A stretch of DNA of 64,000 nt from Pelosinus baikalensis (GCF_020819555.1 NZ_JAJHJB010000010.1:72618-136617), one strand, 5' to 3'. Counted from the first letter of the stretch, positions 1 through 8,386 are shown. The notes: generated by a model not told the origin, from the letters alone. Numbers and translations: made by a program.

Positions 1-183
1 TTAGAAGATCTTACAAAGGATCTTTTACATGCTACTATAACATCCATTATAAAGGAAACGGAGCAGTATGTTTATACCATTCTCTCTACTCGTCAAGCCA
101 CTCTACAAGCGGCAGTCGCCTTATTGTTAGAAAAAGAATGCCTGGATGGTGATGAATTCAGAGTATTATTAAAAACATTTTAA
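1..183 (+). CDS. FtsH-type ATP-dependent zinc metalloprotease, C-terminal end (partial)
   Basis: The window opens inside an open frame (frame 1) that ends at TAA 181-183 and gives 60 residues. The tail, with a helix containing ILSTRQATLQAAVALLLEKE and then CLDGDEFRVLL, matches the end of the M41 peptidase domain of FtsH, where a long helix is followed by a 'LLEKETLDGEEFRALL'-like motif. FtsH is a membrane-anchored hexameric AAA+ protease that degrades misfolded membrane proteins and regulators. The AAA and HExxH parts lie upstream of the window, so neither the length nor the catalytic residues can be checked. It could be an FtsH paralogue rather than the main copy. A hairpin follows directly. 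Confidence 0.75.
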   Translation, partial: LEDLTKDLLHATITSIIKETEQYVYTILSTRQATLQAAVALLLEKECLDGDEFRVLLKTF

Positions 184-190
184 TTTTTAA

Positions 191-230
191 TAGCAAGATA
201 GCCTTCTTTATGTAGAAGGCTATCTTGCTA
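191..230. terminator. Perfect 17-bp inverted repeat, bidirectional terminator
   Basis: Arms 191-207 and 214-230 are exact reverse complements around a 6-base loop. The hairpin lies between the converging ftsH-like gene (plus) and the DUF378 gene (minus). An A/T-rich stretch flanks the 181-190 side, so on the minus strand a T-rich tract follows the stem. It probably serves both genes. Confidence 0.75.
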
Positions 231-242
231 ACCTGCAATATC

Positions 243-437
243 TTATGCTGACCTTCTACCTCTATTTAGAAAACTGATGGACCAGATGCCTGATAAGCCC
301 ACTAATACATAGATAATACGACTTAAGAAAGAAGTTTGCCCGCCAAAAATCGTGGCTACTAAATCGAATTTAAATAGCCCCACTAAAAGCCAATTTAGAG
401 CCCCTACAATGACCAGTATTAAAGCAATTCTATCCAT
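243..437 (-). CDS. DUF378 family small membrane protein (YuzA-like)
   Basis: A 64-residue protein of two predicted membrane helices (about residues 4-24 and 37-58) separated by a short loop, ending in a basic tail (NRGRRSA). The pattern MDRIALILVIVGALNWLLVG followed by an FGG turn is typical of the DUF378/YuzA family in Firmicutes. Function is unknown; it should sit in the cytoplasmic membrane. A GGTGGTAAGG ribosome-binding stretch precedes the ATG. The gene lies downstream of lonB with a 21-base gap, so it may be cotranscribed with it. Confidence 0.8.
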   Translation of the reverse strand: MDRIALILVIVGALNWLLVGLFKFDLVATIFGGQTSFLSRIIYVLVGLSGIWSISFLNRGRRSA

Positions 438-458
438 AACCTTACCACCTTTATAAAC

Positions 459-2135
459 TTAAATTTCCATACCTGCTGCTGCTAAAATTTCAGACTGAGG
501 TATTATATTATCTTTGTGGAGTCTATCGACTGTTTTCATTAAAGCATGTTCGATAGCTTCTTCAAGGGATTCAATTGCAATGACTTGAACAGATAAACCC
601 TGATAGGACTCTTGCCAATTGTCTTTTGGTATCAATACCCGGCACGCTCCAGCTTGCTCCGCTGCATAGATCTTGGCACTTACTCCACCTACGGGGCGAA
701 TTAAACCGCGAATGGAAAGTTCTCCTGTCATAGCTATTTTGTTATCAACGGGAATCCCCTTAATGGCAGAATAGATTGCAACTGCCATTGTCACTCCTGC
801 TGAAGGACCATCCACAGGACCTCCACCTGGAAAATTCACATGGATATCATAGCTATGTATATCCATTTTAAAACAATTGGAAAGTACAGTCATAACATTT
901 TCCAAAGAACATTTCGCCATGCTTTTACGGCGTATGGTACGACCTGGCACATCTAATTCTTCTTCATCAACCACGCCAGTTATGGTAAGTTTCCCAGTGC
1001 CTGAAACAGCCGTTACCTCAATTTCCGTAATTGCCCCTATATCAGCTCCATGTACTGCCAATCCATTGACGAAGCCAACTTGAGGGGCATCAGGAACTTT
1101 CTTTTCCGGTCGTCTGCTATAGTGTCCAAAATTTATGACCCATTCTACATCTTTACAAGTGATGGACTGCCTAGACTCATTAATCGCAACGCTTGCAGCA
1201 ATTTGCACAATATTAACACCATCACGACCATTGGTAGAGTATTGTTTAATCACTTCAACGGCTTTGTCCTCAATCGGAAAATTAAGTTTTTTAGCAGCAT
1301 TATACACAATCCTGCTCACTTCATCGGCTAATATGGGACGGAAAAATATTTCTACACATCGCGAACGAATAGCAGGAGGAATATCCTGAGGCATACGAGT
1401 CGTCGCCCCCACTAAACGAAAATCAGCTGGCAAACCATTCTGGAAGATATCATGGATGTGACTTGGAATATTGGTATCCTCACTATTGTAATAGGAGCTC
1501 TCTAAAAACACTTTACGATCCTCTAATACTTTTAGCAGCTTGTTCATTTGTATATGATGCAACTCACCAATTTCATCAATAAATAACAATCCACCATGAG
1601 CCTTCGTTACCGCTCCAGCTTTTGGCTGAGGAATGCCAGCCACCCCTAAAGGACCTGCTCCTTGGTAAATGGGGTCATGCACTGTACCAATTAAAGGGTC
1701 TGCAATTCCACGTTCATCAAAACGAGCTGTCGTAGCATCCATTTCAATAAACTTTGCATTCGATGAGAAAGGCGATAAACTATTGCGCTTAGCCTCTTCT
1801 AGTATCAGCCTTGCTGCTGCTGTCTTACCAACCCCTGGCGGTCCATACACTAACACATGCTGAGGATTAGGTCCGCATAAAGCTGCTCTTAATGCTTTTA
1901 AACCGTCTTCTTGCCCAACAATTTCAGCAAAAGTCGTGGGTCGAGTTTTTTCTGATAAAGGTTCCGTTAATGAGATTGATCTTAGTTTCTGCAATTTGTC
2001 AATTTCTTTTTTTGATTCTCGTTCAACTGCTACACGGTTTCCTTGTTGTGATCGCAGTAAATTCCAAAAATACAATCCGATGACAACTGCAAAAAAGAAT
2101 TGTATTACTGTAACAATATTTATCGCATAATCCAC
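459..2135 (-). CDS. lonB: ATP-dependent protease LonB
   Basis: A 558-residue Lon-family protease of the LonB type found in spore formers, where it is usually linked to sporulation. It has an N-terminal membrane helix (about residues 5-27) instead of the long LonA substrate domain, then an AAA+ domain with Walker A GPPGVGKT (about residue 98) and Walker B LLFIDEIGE. The C-terminal S16 protease domain carries the catalytic serine in GPSAGVTM and the lysine in GGVSAKIYAA. The start is GTG at 2135, preceded by a strong GGGGAGGAGG. It follows clpX, as in many Firmicutes (tig-clpP-clpX-lon order), but a terminator-like hairpin separates the two genes, so lonB may have its own promoter. Confidence 0.93.
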   Translation of the reverse strand: MDYAINIVTVIQFFFAVVIGLYFWNLLRSQQGNRVAVERESKKEIDKLQKLRSISLTEPLSEKTRPTTFAEIVGQEDGLKALRAALCGPNPQHVLVYGPPGVGKTAAARLILEEAKRNSLSPFSSNAKFIEMDATTARFDERGIADPLIGTVHDPIYQGAGPLGVAGIPQPKAGAVTKAHGGLLFIDEIGELHHIQMNKLLKVLEDRKVFLESSYYNSEDTNIPSHIHDIFQNGLPADFRLVGATTRMPQDIPPAIRSRCVEIFFRPILADEVSRIVYNAAKKLNFPIEDKAVEVIKQYSTNGRDGVNIVQIAASVAINESRQSITCKDVEWVINFGHYSRRPEKKVPDAPQVGFVNGLAVHGADIGAITEIEVTAVSGTGKLTITGVVDEEELDVPGRTIRRKSMAKCSLENVMTVLSNCFKMDIHSYDIHVNFPGGGPVDGPSAGVTMAVAIYSAIKGIPVDNKIAMTGELSIRGLIRPVGGVSAKIYAAEQAGACRVLIPKDNWQESYQGLSVQVIAIESLEEAIEHALMKTVDRLHKDNIIPQSEILAAAGMEI

Positions 2136-2223
2136 TGATCCAAAACCTCCTCCCCAACAATTCTGATTCTGAATTTAGTATAGGCAAACAACTTGATTTT
2201 ATCCTGTAAAAAACAGTAAATAA

Positions 2224-2250
2224 AAAAGGAGAGACAATGTCTCTCCTTTT
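2224..2250 (-). terminator. clpX terminator
   Basis: A 13-bp near-perfect palindrome (arms 2224-2236 and 2238-2250) just after the clpX stop; it reads as AAAAGGAGAGA..TCTCTCCTTTT with a tight loop and flanking A/T runs. It separates clpX from lonB. Confidence 0.75.
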
Positions 2251-2263
2251 CCATTAGTCGTCT

Positions 2264-3526
2264 TCATGCCGACTCTTCTTTTTTCTTAGATTTACGATCA
2301 ACTGTAACTAATATAGGCTCTTCTTTACTTAAGACCACTTCTTTTGTTACAGTACATTTTGCTACATCTGCACGAGATGGTACTTCGTACATCACATTGC
2401 ACATAATGCCTTCAATAATCGCTCTAAGCCCCCGTGCTCCTGTATTGCGCTTCAACGCTTCTTTAGCGATGGCATCTAATGCATCTTCTTTAAATTCAAG
2501 TTGCACATTATCAATCTCTAAGAATTTTTGATATTGCTTTACTAGAGCATTTTTAGGCTCTAACAGTATGCGTACCAAAGCTTGTTCGTCTAGAGCATCT
2601 AAAGTTACCACTACTGGTAAACGACCGACAAACTCTGGAATAAGACCAAACTTTAAAAGATCTTCCGGCAGAATTTGTTGTAACAAATCGCCAATATTCT
2701 TTTTACCTTTACTTCTGACTTCAGCACCAAAACCCATGTTCTTCTTGCCTGTACGAGCGCTGATCAATTTATCAATACCATCAAACGCACCACCGCAAAT
2801 AAACAGGATATTGGTTGTATCAATTTGAATAAACTCTTGATGAGGATGCTTGCGTCCTCCCTGAGGGGGCACACTCGCTACAGTACCTTCAAGAATTTTT
2901 AGAAGTGCCTGCTGCACACCTTCCCCAGATACATCACGAGTAATTGACGGATTCTCCGATTTACGGGCAATTTTGTCAATTTCATCAATGTAGACAATGC
3001 CTTTTTCTGCTTTCTCCACATCATAATCAGCCGCTTGGATGAGTTTTAGCAAGATATTTTCCACATCTTCTCCAACATATCCAGCCTCTGTAAGTGATGT
3101 TGCATCGGCAATAGCAAAAGGTACATTTAGCAGTTTGGCTAATGTCTGGGCCAGCAGCGTTTTACCACTACCAGTTGGTCCAAGCATTACAATGTTGGAC
3201 TTTTGTAATTCCACATCGTCCATTTTACTGCCAAAATTAACACGCTTATAATGGTTATACACCGCTACAGCCAATGTTTTTTTAGCAGCATCCTGACCAA
3301 TTACATATTGATCAAGAATATCTTTTATTTCTTTAGGCTTTGGAACATCACGAAGCTCGATATCAATCTCTCCGCTTAGTTCTTCCTCAATAATCTCATT
3401 ACACAGCTCAATACATTCATCACAAATGTATACACCAGGACCAGCTACCAGTTTTTTAACTTGTTCCTGCAACTTACCGCAAAAAGAACATTTGAGTTGA
3501 CCTTTGTCATCCCCAAATTTTAACAT
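2264..3526 (-). CDS. clpX: ATP-dependent Clp protease ATP-binding subunit ClpX
   Basis: A 420-residue AAA+ unfoldase, the normal length for ClpX. The N-terminal zinc-binding domain shows CSFCGK and then CDECIELC (four cysteines, residues about 14-40). Walker A is GPTGSGKT (about 115) and Walker B is VYIDEIDKI. The pore-loop region and the RNTGARGLRAIIE sensor-2 motif are present. It unfolds tagged proteins and feeds them into ClpP, encoded just upstream with a 14-base gap. GAGGTGATATAGT before the ATG is a good ribosome site. The two genes are almost certainly cotranscribed. Confidence 0.97.
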   Translation of the reverse strand: MLKFGDDKGQLKCSFCGKLQEQVKKLVAGPGVYICDECIELCNEIIEEELSGEIDIELRDVPKPKEIKDILDQYVIGQDAAKKTLAVAVYNHYKRVNFGSKMDDVELQKSNIVMLGPTGSGKTLLAQTLAKLLNVPFAIADATSLTEAGYVGEDVENILLKLIQAADYDVEKAEKGIVYIDEIDKIARKSENPSITRDVSGEGVQQALLKILEGTVASVPPQGGRKHPHQEFIQIDTTNILFICGGAFDGIDKLISARTGKKNMGFGAEVRSKGKKNIGDLLQQILPEDLLKFGLIPEFVGRLPVVVTLDALDEQALVRILLEPKNALVKQYQKFLEIDNVQLEFKEDALDAIAKEALKRNTGARGLRAIIEGIMCNVMYEVPSRADVAKCTVTKEVVLSKEEPILVTVDRKSKKKEESA

Positions 3527-3540
3527 ACTATATCACCTCT

Positions 3541-4146
3541 TTATTTGGGACTTTCATGACGTTTTTCTCCACGGACAACTACAGCATCAATCAGACCGTA
3601 TTCCTTAGCCTGTTCTGCAGACATAAAGAAATCACGTTCTGTATCATGCTCAATTTTATCTTTTGTCTGTCCAGTGTGTTGAATAAGAATCCCGTTAAGA
3701 AGTTCCCTAAGTCGCAATATTTCTCTAGCATGAATTTCGATATCGGTAGCCTGCCCTTGGGTTCCACCCAAAGGTTGATGAATCATGATACGGGCATACG
3801 GAAGTGCATAACGCTTTCCTTTTGCACCTGCAGTAAGCAATAGAGCTCCCATACTTGCCGCTGAACCAAGGCAAATGGTAGAAACGTCTGGTTTAATATA
3901 CTGCATGGTATCATAGATAGCCAATCCAGCTGTCACTACACCACCTGGACTGTTAATGTACACATGAATGTCCTTCTCAGGATCTTCCGATTCCAAAAAC
4001 AGTAATTGGGCAATGACAAGATTTGCTACATTATCATCAATGGGACCACCAATAAAGATAATTCGATCTTTTAGGAGTCTGGAAAAAATATCATAGGACC
4101 GTTCCCCACGACTTGATTGCTCTACTACTATTGGTACAAAATTCAT
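3541..4146 (-). CDS. clpP: ATP-dependent Clp protease proteolytic subunit ClpP
   Basis: A 201-residue S14 serine protease that forms the barrel of ClpXP. The catalytic serine sits in GSAASMGALLL (about residue 97), the histidine in RIMIHQPLGG (about 122), and the aspartate follows in the HTERDFFM region. N-terminal PIVVEQSSRGERSYDIFSRL is the axial-loop segment seen in almost all ClpP. It lies between tig and clpX on the same strand with short gaps (31 and 14 bases). GAGGTG precedes the ATG by 7 bases. Confidence 0.97.
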   Translation of the reverse strand: MNFVPIVVEQSSRGERSYDIFSRLLKDRIIFIGGPIDDNVANLVIAQLLFLESEDPEKDIHVYINSPGGVVTAGLAIYDTMQYIKPDVSTICLGSAASMGALLLTAGAKGKRYALPYARIMIHQPLGGTQGQATDIEIHAREILRLRELLNGILIQHTGQTKDKIEHDTERDFFMSAEQAKEYGLIDAVVVRGEKRHESPK

Positions 4147-4177
4147 AGCATAACACCTCTATTGATTTATTATTCTA

Positions 4178-5467
4178 TTACTCTTTTTCTACACTGTCAA
4201 TAATCAGTTGAGCTGCTTTTTTACGTAATATGGAATCAAATACAGTAGACATTTTTCCTTGTCCGTTGATAATCGCTTTTACATCTTCGATTTCAGCGCC
4301 GTATCCTTTAGCAATCGTAGCAATTTCAGCATCAACTTCTTCAGTACTTACTTCTAGTGCTTCAGCTTTTACAACAGCTTCCAGCAGTAAATCAGTTTTA
4401 ACATTCGCTACAGCTGATTCATGATAGTTTTGACGTAATGCTGTTATGTCCGTGTTCATGTATTTCATATAGTCATCAAGCTTCATTCCGCGACTTTCTA
4501 AATTGGCACCTAAATCTTCGATCATTTTTGAAATACGGTCTTCCACCATAACGTCTGGAATCTCCACTGTGGCATTTTCCACAGCTTGCTTAATAGCTTC
4601 ATTACGGAAATCACGATCTGCTTTTTCACTAGCAGCCTTTTCTAATTTATTCTTAATGTCAGCCTTTAATTCCTCTACCGTATTAAAATCGCTTACATCT
4701 TTAACAAATTCATCATCCAATGCTGGCAGTTCTTTGCGTTTTACATCGTGAACTTTTACTTTAAATACAGCTTCTTTGCCTGCCAAATCAGCAGCGTGAT
4801 ACTCCGCAGGGAAGGTTACATTTACATCAATTTCAGAACCGGCTTTTGCACCAATTACTTGTTCTTCAAAGCCAGGGATGAACGTGTTTGAACCAATTTG
4901 CAACGGATAGGCTTTGCCATCTCCGCCAGGGAAAGCTACACCATCTACAAATCCTTCAAAATCAATAATAGCAAAATCACCATCTTCAATAACTGCATCT
5001 TCTGCTACTACCATTTTGGCATGACTATTACGCATCGTTTCCACTTCTGCGTTGATTTTTTCTTCTGTAACTTCTTCTACTGCTGCAGCAATCTTCAATC
5101 CTTTATATTGTCCCAAAGCAATTTCTGGTTTTGCCACTACAGTAGCTTTAAAGAGTAAATCTTTATCTTCCGCTAAGGTAACAACATCAATATGAGGGCG
5201 GCTTACTGGTTCAATTTTATTATCTTCAAGAGCTTGAGCATACGCAGGGCTAGCCATGATTTCAAAAGCTTCATCCAATAGTGCTTCTTTACCAATATGC
5301 ATTTCTAAAATGCGACGAGGTGTTTTTCCTTTACGGAACCCCGGAATATTTACTTTATTAGATAATTTACGATATGCCTTTTCAACTGCTTTTGCTACTT
5401 CTACTTGAGGCACTTCAATTTCAAAGACCACTTTATGATTGTCTATTTTCTCCATTGTTGCTTTCAT
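4178..5467 (-). CDS. tig: Trigger factor (ribosome-associated chaperone / peptidyl-prolyl isomerase)
   Basis: Trigger factor binds the ribosome exit tunnel and helps nascent chains fold. From the start chosen here the protein is 429 residues, the usual length. The N-terminal ribosome-binding domain has the signature GFRKGKTPR (about residue 43); an FKBP-like domain follows (about 150-240, with GDFAIIDFEGFVDG), then the helical C-terminal domain. The open frame runs further upstream to 5545, but that extension (26 residues) is unlike the family. ATG at 5465-5467 has AGGGAGG about 12 bases upstream, so I take that start. It heads the tig-clpP-clpX group. Confidence 0.95.
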   Translation of the reverse strand: MKATMEKIDNHKVVFEIEVPQVEVAKAVEKAYRKLSNKVNIPGFRKGKTPRRILEMHIGKEALLDEAFEIMASPAYAQALEDNKIEPVSRPHIDVVTLAEDKDLLFKATVVAKPEIALGQYKGLKIAAAVEEVTEEKINAEVETMRNSHAKMVVAEDAVIEDGDFAIIDFEGFVDGVAFPGGDGKAYPLQIGSNTFIPGFEEQVIGAKAGSEIDVNVTFPAEYHAADLAGKEAVFKVKVHDVKRKELPALDDEFVKDVSDFNTVEELKADIKNKLEKAASEKADRDFRNEAIKQAVENATVEIPDVMVEDRISKMIEDLGANLESRGMKLDDYMKYMNTDITALRQNYHESAVANVKTDLLLEAVVKAEALEVSTEEVDAEIATIAKGYGAEIEDVKAIINGQGKMSTVFDSILRKKAAQLIIDSVEKE

Positions 5468-5656
5468 TTCGTATTGTATCCTCCCTATGTAATTAGTTGG
5501 CGACATTATGTGTAACGCCAAAAATAGTATTACCATTTTTAACATGTTTTCTATGTTAGTTCAAATAAATTCTTTACTTTAGACATAAATCACTACACTT
5601 TAGAATGTCATACCCCATATGATACCATAAGTAAATAACAAAAACAAGATATATGC

Positions 5657-5681
5657 AAAAAACCCAGCAATAACTGCCGAG
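5657..5681 (-). terminator. Terminator of tRNA-Gly
   Basis: On the minus strand CTCGGCA-GTTAT-TGCTGGG is followed by a run of six T. It lies 14 bases past the tRNA 3' end. Confidence 0.7.
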
Positions 5682-5694
5682 TTCAATATTTCTA

Positions 5695-5769
5695 TGGAGC
5701 GGAAGACGAGATTCGAACTCGCGACCCTCGCCTTGGCAAGGCGATGCTCTACCACTGAGCTACTTCCGC
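5695..5769 (-). tRNA. tRNA-Gly(GCC)
   Basis: A 75-nt cloverleaf on the minus strand. The acceptor GCGGAAG pairs with CTTCCGC, the T-loop is TTCGAAT, and the anticodon loop TTGCCAA gives anticodon GCC. Discriminator U and an encoded CCA end. Confidence 0.95.
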
Positions 5770-5921
5770 ATATTATATTTTACTGTCACCAATAGCCTTA
5801 TTAATTATATATGTAATTTTATTTTTTGTCAACATGTGATTGTTTTTTATAAGATGATACACACCAAGATACCGTTTTTGCATATTATGTAATAAATCCA
5901 CCATAAAAGGAGGCTGATCTG

Positions 5922-7154
5922 TTGTATTATAACTTACAAAAACACTGCAAATTAGTGAAAGGTGCTGCTCGTGGTGCAATCTACGACTTTAAAACAGGAA
6001 AGGTTCATTCCATTAACCAAAGTGCAGCACAACTACTCAGCGCCTGCCAAAGCAACGCCTTGGAGGATCTTTGGGATATGTCATCTACTGAAAGCACGCA
6101 ATACATGAATTTCTTAAATAAGCTAGAACAAAAAGATTTAGGATTTTTTCATGAAACATCTTCTACTTCTTTGCCAGAGCGCTCCTTACCAGACTGCCCT
6201 GCAAAACTTGAGTTTCTGTGGTTAGAACTAACAGCAGCCTGCAACAGCAAGTGTCTACACTGTTACTCAGAAAGTGGCCCTTCACGCAAGGAATTGGATC
6301 TCGTACCTCATCACCGCTGGCTCTCCCTTATAGAAGAGGCAAAAGCAGCAGGAGCTACTGATATTCAATTTATTGGCGGTGAGCCATTACTGTACCCTAA
6401 GTGGCGTGACCTAGTCATCAAGGCTCATGAAATCGGCTATGAATATATCGAAATCTTTACAAACGCTACATTAGTTGATGATAGCTGTATCGATTTCTTT
6501 AAACAATATAATGTAAATATCGCTACAACCATTTATGCTAATAACGCCTCCGTCCATGACAGCGTAACCTTGCATCCTAATAGCTTTACGAAAACCATGA
6601 CTGCCATCAAGAAAATATTAGAAGCTAAGATTCCTTTACGCATTGCTTCTATTATTATGAAAGCCAACGAACACGAAGTACCCAATATTCTTAAGCTTTA
6701 TGAAGAATTGGGCATGCCCGATGCGTATCCCGATGTGATTCGCCCCACCGGCAGAGGAGATGATCAACATTTACTTCCAACTACTTTTACCAAGCCGCCT
6801 ATTAAACCGCCCTTTTACACTGACGAAGCTTCTTTTACGGCTTCTCAGACCTACTGCCAATGCCTAGCAGGAAAAATTGCGATTACCTCCACAGGTGATG
6901 TCATACCTTGCATCTTTGCAAGAAATCAAGTATGCGGCAATATTCTTACGCATTCATTAGCTGATGTACTTACGGATCACCCACTACAACAATGCTGGCA
7001 TACGACCAAAAATCAAATCCAAAAATGTAAGGACTGTGAATATCGCTATGCTTGCACGGATTGTCGCCCGTTAGCCCAAGGCAACGATTCCAATAAGTCA
7101 TGGCTGGCCCCTCCTGCTGCCTGTTCCTATAATCCTTATACCGGTGAGTGGTAA
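5922..7154 (+). CDS. Radical SAM/SPASM peptide maturase with N-terminal RRE/PqqD-like region
   Basis: A 410-residue protein. Residues 1-60 resemble a PqqD-like peptide-recognition element (GAIYDFKTGKVHSINQSAA). The radical SAM core begins about residue 100 with the cluster motif CNSKCLHC (CX3CX2C), followed by the GGEPLL SAM-binding motif. The C-terminal SPASM region is rich in cysteine (CQCLAG, PCIF, CKDCEYRYACTDCRP) and should bind auxiliary Fe-S clusters. Such enzymes make thioether or carbon-carbon crosslinks in ribosomal peptides. The start is TTG at 5922 with AAAAGGAGG 8 bases upstream. The next gene, 45 bp downstream, encodes a Cys-Trp-Pro-Arg repeat protein, the likely substrate. The exact family and product are not known to me. 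Confidence 0.85.
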   Translation: MYYNLQKHCKLVKGAARGAIYDFKTGKVHSINQSAAQLLSACQSNALEDLWDMSSTESTQYMNFLNKLEQKDLGFFHETSSTSLPERSLPDCPAKLEFLWLELTAACNSKCLHCYSESGPSRKELDLVPHHRWLSLIEEAKAAGATDIQFIGGEPLLYPKWRDLVIKAHEIGYEYIEIFTNATLVDDSCIDFFKQYNVNIATTIYANNASVHDSVTLHPNSFTKTMTAIKKILEAKIPLRIASIIMKANEHEVPNILKLYEELGMPDAYPDVIRPTGRGDDQHLLPTTFTKPPIKPPFYTDEASFTASQTYCQCLAGKIAITSTGDVIPCIFARNQVCGNILTHSLADVLTDHPLQQCWHTTKNQIQKCKDCEYRYACTDCRPLAQGNDSNKSWLAPPAACSYNPYTGEW

Positions 7155-7199
7155 CCTCGATATAGCGAGTATCGTTAGACTAAAAAGGAGGATAAAAAT

Positions 7200-7508
7200 A
7201 TGTATTATGACGATGATGATGATTATTATGATAATAGCGAACAAAGACCTAAGTGGGATCGACCAGAAATGACTGACTGGGATGACGATGACGATGATGA
7301 ACGAGTCGTTATTGTAGGGTGCGGTCCGTCATCTTCTTGCTGGCCCCGTCAACAACAGTGCTGGCCCCGTCAACAACAGTGCTGGCCTCGTCAGCAATGC
7401 TGGCCTCGTCAGCAATGCTGGCCTCGTCAACAATGCTGGCCCCGTCAACAGTGCTGGCCCCGTCAACAGTGCTGGCCCCGTCAACAGTGCTGGCCTCGTC
7501 GCGATTAA
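7200..7508 (+). CDS. Putative RiPP precursor with nine CWPR repeats
   Basis: A 102-residue protein with a strong AAAAAGGAGG site before the ATG. The N-terminal half (about residues 1-40) is very acidic, with runs of Asp and Tyr, then VVIVGCG. From about residue 47 there are nine units of Cys-Trp-Pro-Arg spaced by two or three Gln, ending in RRD. The DNA repeat unit is 18-21 bp, and synonymous changes (CCC/CCT, CAA/CAG) are scattered among units, so the protein pattern is being kept. It directly follows a radical SAM/SPASM gene. By analogy with ranthipeptide/sactipeptide (Cys) or triceptide/darobactin-type (Trp-X-Arg) systems, each unit could be crosslinked. A Cys-rich structural (coat) protein is the alternative. 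No transporter or peptidase is adjacent. Confidence 0.75.
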   Translation: MYYDDDDDYYDNSEQRPKWDRPEMTDWDDDDDDERVVIVGCGPSSSCWPRQQQCWPRQQQCWPRQQCWPRQQCWPRQQCWPRQQCWPRQQCWPRQQCWPRRD

Positions 7509-7561
7509 AACCTCTTATGCAAAGCTTCCCCTCTACCCTTAAGTATAAGCATATACACTCT

Positions 7562-7589
7562 AAAGGCACCGGATACTTCCGGTGCCTTT
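7562..7589 (+). terminator. Terminator after the CWPR-repeat gene
   Basis: Arms AAAGGCACCGG and CCGGTGCCTTT (11 bp, loop ATACTT) followed by T and A/T-rich sequence; it closes the rSAM-precursor operon. Confidence 0.9.
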
Positions 7590-7653
7590 TAAATTAAACG
7601 CTTATAACTTTTTTTTCTACTCGCTCTCATCGCTACCCCCACCAGTGTCGTAG

Positions 7654-7785
7654 CTGAAACTCTTAAGTTATGCTAAAAGCATTAGCAATGATGTGGTAGC
7701 CTTACATATTGCCACAGACGAAGAAATCGGCAGAAAATTCTACTCTCGATATTCTTTGTGCTCTCTGTGTTCTTTTTATAACTAA
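7654..7785 (+). pseudogene. Remnant of an APC-type amino-acid permease C-terminus
   Basis: In frame after a TAG (7651-7653), a 43-residue stretch contains LSYAKSISNDVVALHIATDE, which resembles the cytosolic tail of APC-superfamily permeases ('AL.YA.SIS.DV.AVHV..DEE'). No start codon or ribosome site precedes it, and the reading frame is broken just upstream. It ends at TAA 7783-7785. Judged from recalled family patterns only, so the identity is tentative; an unrelated short frame remains possible. Confidence 0.45.
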
Positions 7786-7852
7786 CCTTCTTTTACAATC
7801 ATGAATAAAATTCAAGTTATGAAACAAAATAGTAGCAGGAGGTGATATATAT

Positions 7853-8329
7853 ATGACGCTACAGTTAACCCAAAAGGAAAAATCTTTATTGGAAGATCAA
7901 AAAAAGCATGAGCAGATCTGTATAGAGAAGTACCAGTCTTATGCTAACCAAGCCCAAGATCCAGCTCTAAAGCAGTTGTTTAACTCCTACGCTGGACAAG
8001 AGCAGCAGCACCTAAATACTGTCAACCAAATGCTAAACGGTCAAATTCCCAATATGACTTCACAGCAAAACCAGCAATCCGTGCAAAGCACCCCAACTAC
8101 AACCTCATCATCCTCTCAGGGAGCTATTAGTCAAAGCGACAGTACTCTCTGTACGGATATGTTAATGACTGAAAAATTTGTCTCTGGAGCCTATGATACG
8201 GCGATCTTCGAATTTGCTGATCCTAATGCACGTCAAGCTCTTAACCACATACAAAAAGAAGAACAAGGACATGGTCAAGGGATCTTCCAATACATGCAAA
8301 GCAAAGGTATGTATAATACACAATCCTGA
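7853..8329 (+). CDS. CotF-like spore coat protein
   Basis: A 158-residue protein in two helical parts joined by a Gln/Ser/Thr-rich linker (about residues 65-100). The first part (ALKQLFNSYAGQEQQHLNTV) and the last (LMTEKFVSGAYDTAIFEF) match the CotF domain, a ferritin-like helical bundle found in spore coat proteins of Firmicutes. It would be laid on the developing spore. GCAGGAGGTGAT precedes the ATG. No other coat gene adjoins it, but the CWPR-repeat gene lies 345 bp upstream on the same strand. Confidence 0.85.
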   Translation: MTLQLTQKEKSLLEDQKKHEQICIEKYQSYANQAQDPALKQLFNSYAGQEQQHLNTVNQMLNGQIPNMTSQQNQQSVQSTPTTTSSSSQGAISQSDSTLCTDMLMTEKFVSGAYDTAIFEFADPNARQALNHIQKEEQGHGQGIFQYMQSKGMYNTQS

Positions 8330-8343
8330 TACCATAGCTACAT

Positions 8344-8386
8344 AAAAGGGGCTGTCTCAAAATAAAAATTTGAGACAGCCCCTTTT
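8344..8386 (+). terminator. Terminator between cotF-like gene and arsA
   Basis: A perfect 18-bp inverted repeat (8344-8361 and 8369-8386) with A- and T-runs at the ends, suitable for both converging genes. Confidence 0.92.

Noticed and set aside
5468..5545. N-terminal extension of trigger factor
   Set aside because: The 26 added residues are unlike the family, and a GGAGG site precedes the internal ATG.
7330..7508. CRISPR-like repeat pattern
   Set aside because: The units are contiguous coding repeats of 18-21 bp without unique spacers.
7309..7597. Frames on both strands across the CWPR repeat (Ala-Ser-Thr/Val repeats)
   Set aside because: They arise from the periodic DNA. Only the +7200 frame has a strong ribosome site, fitting start and operon position.
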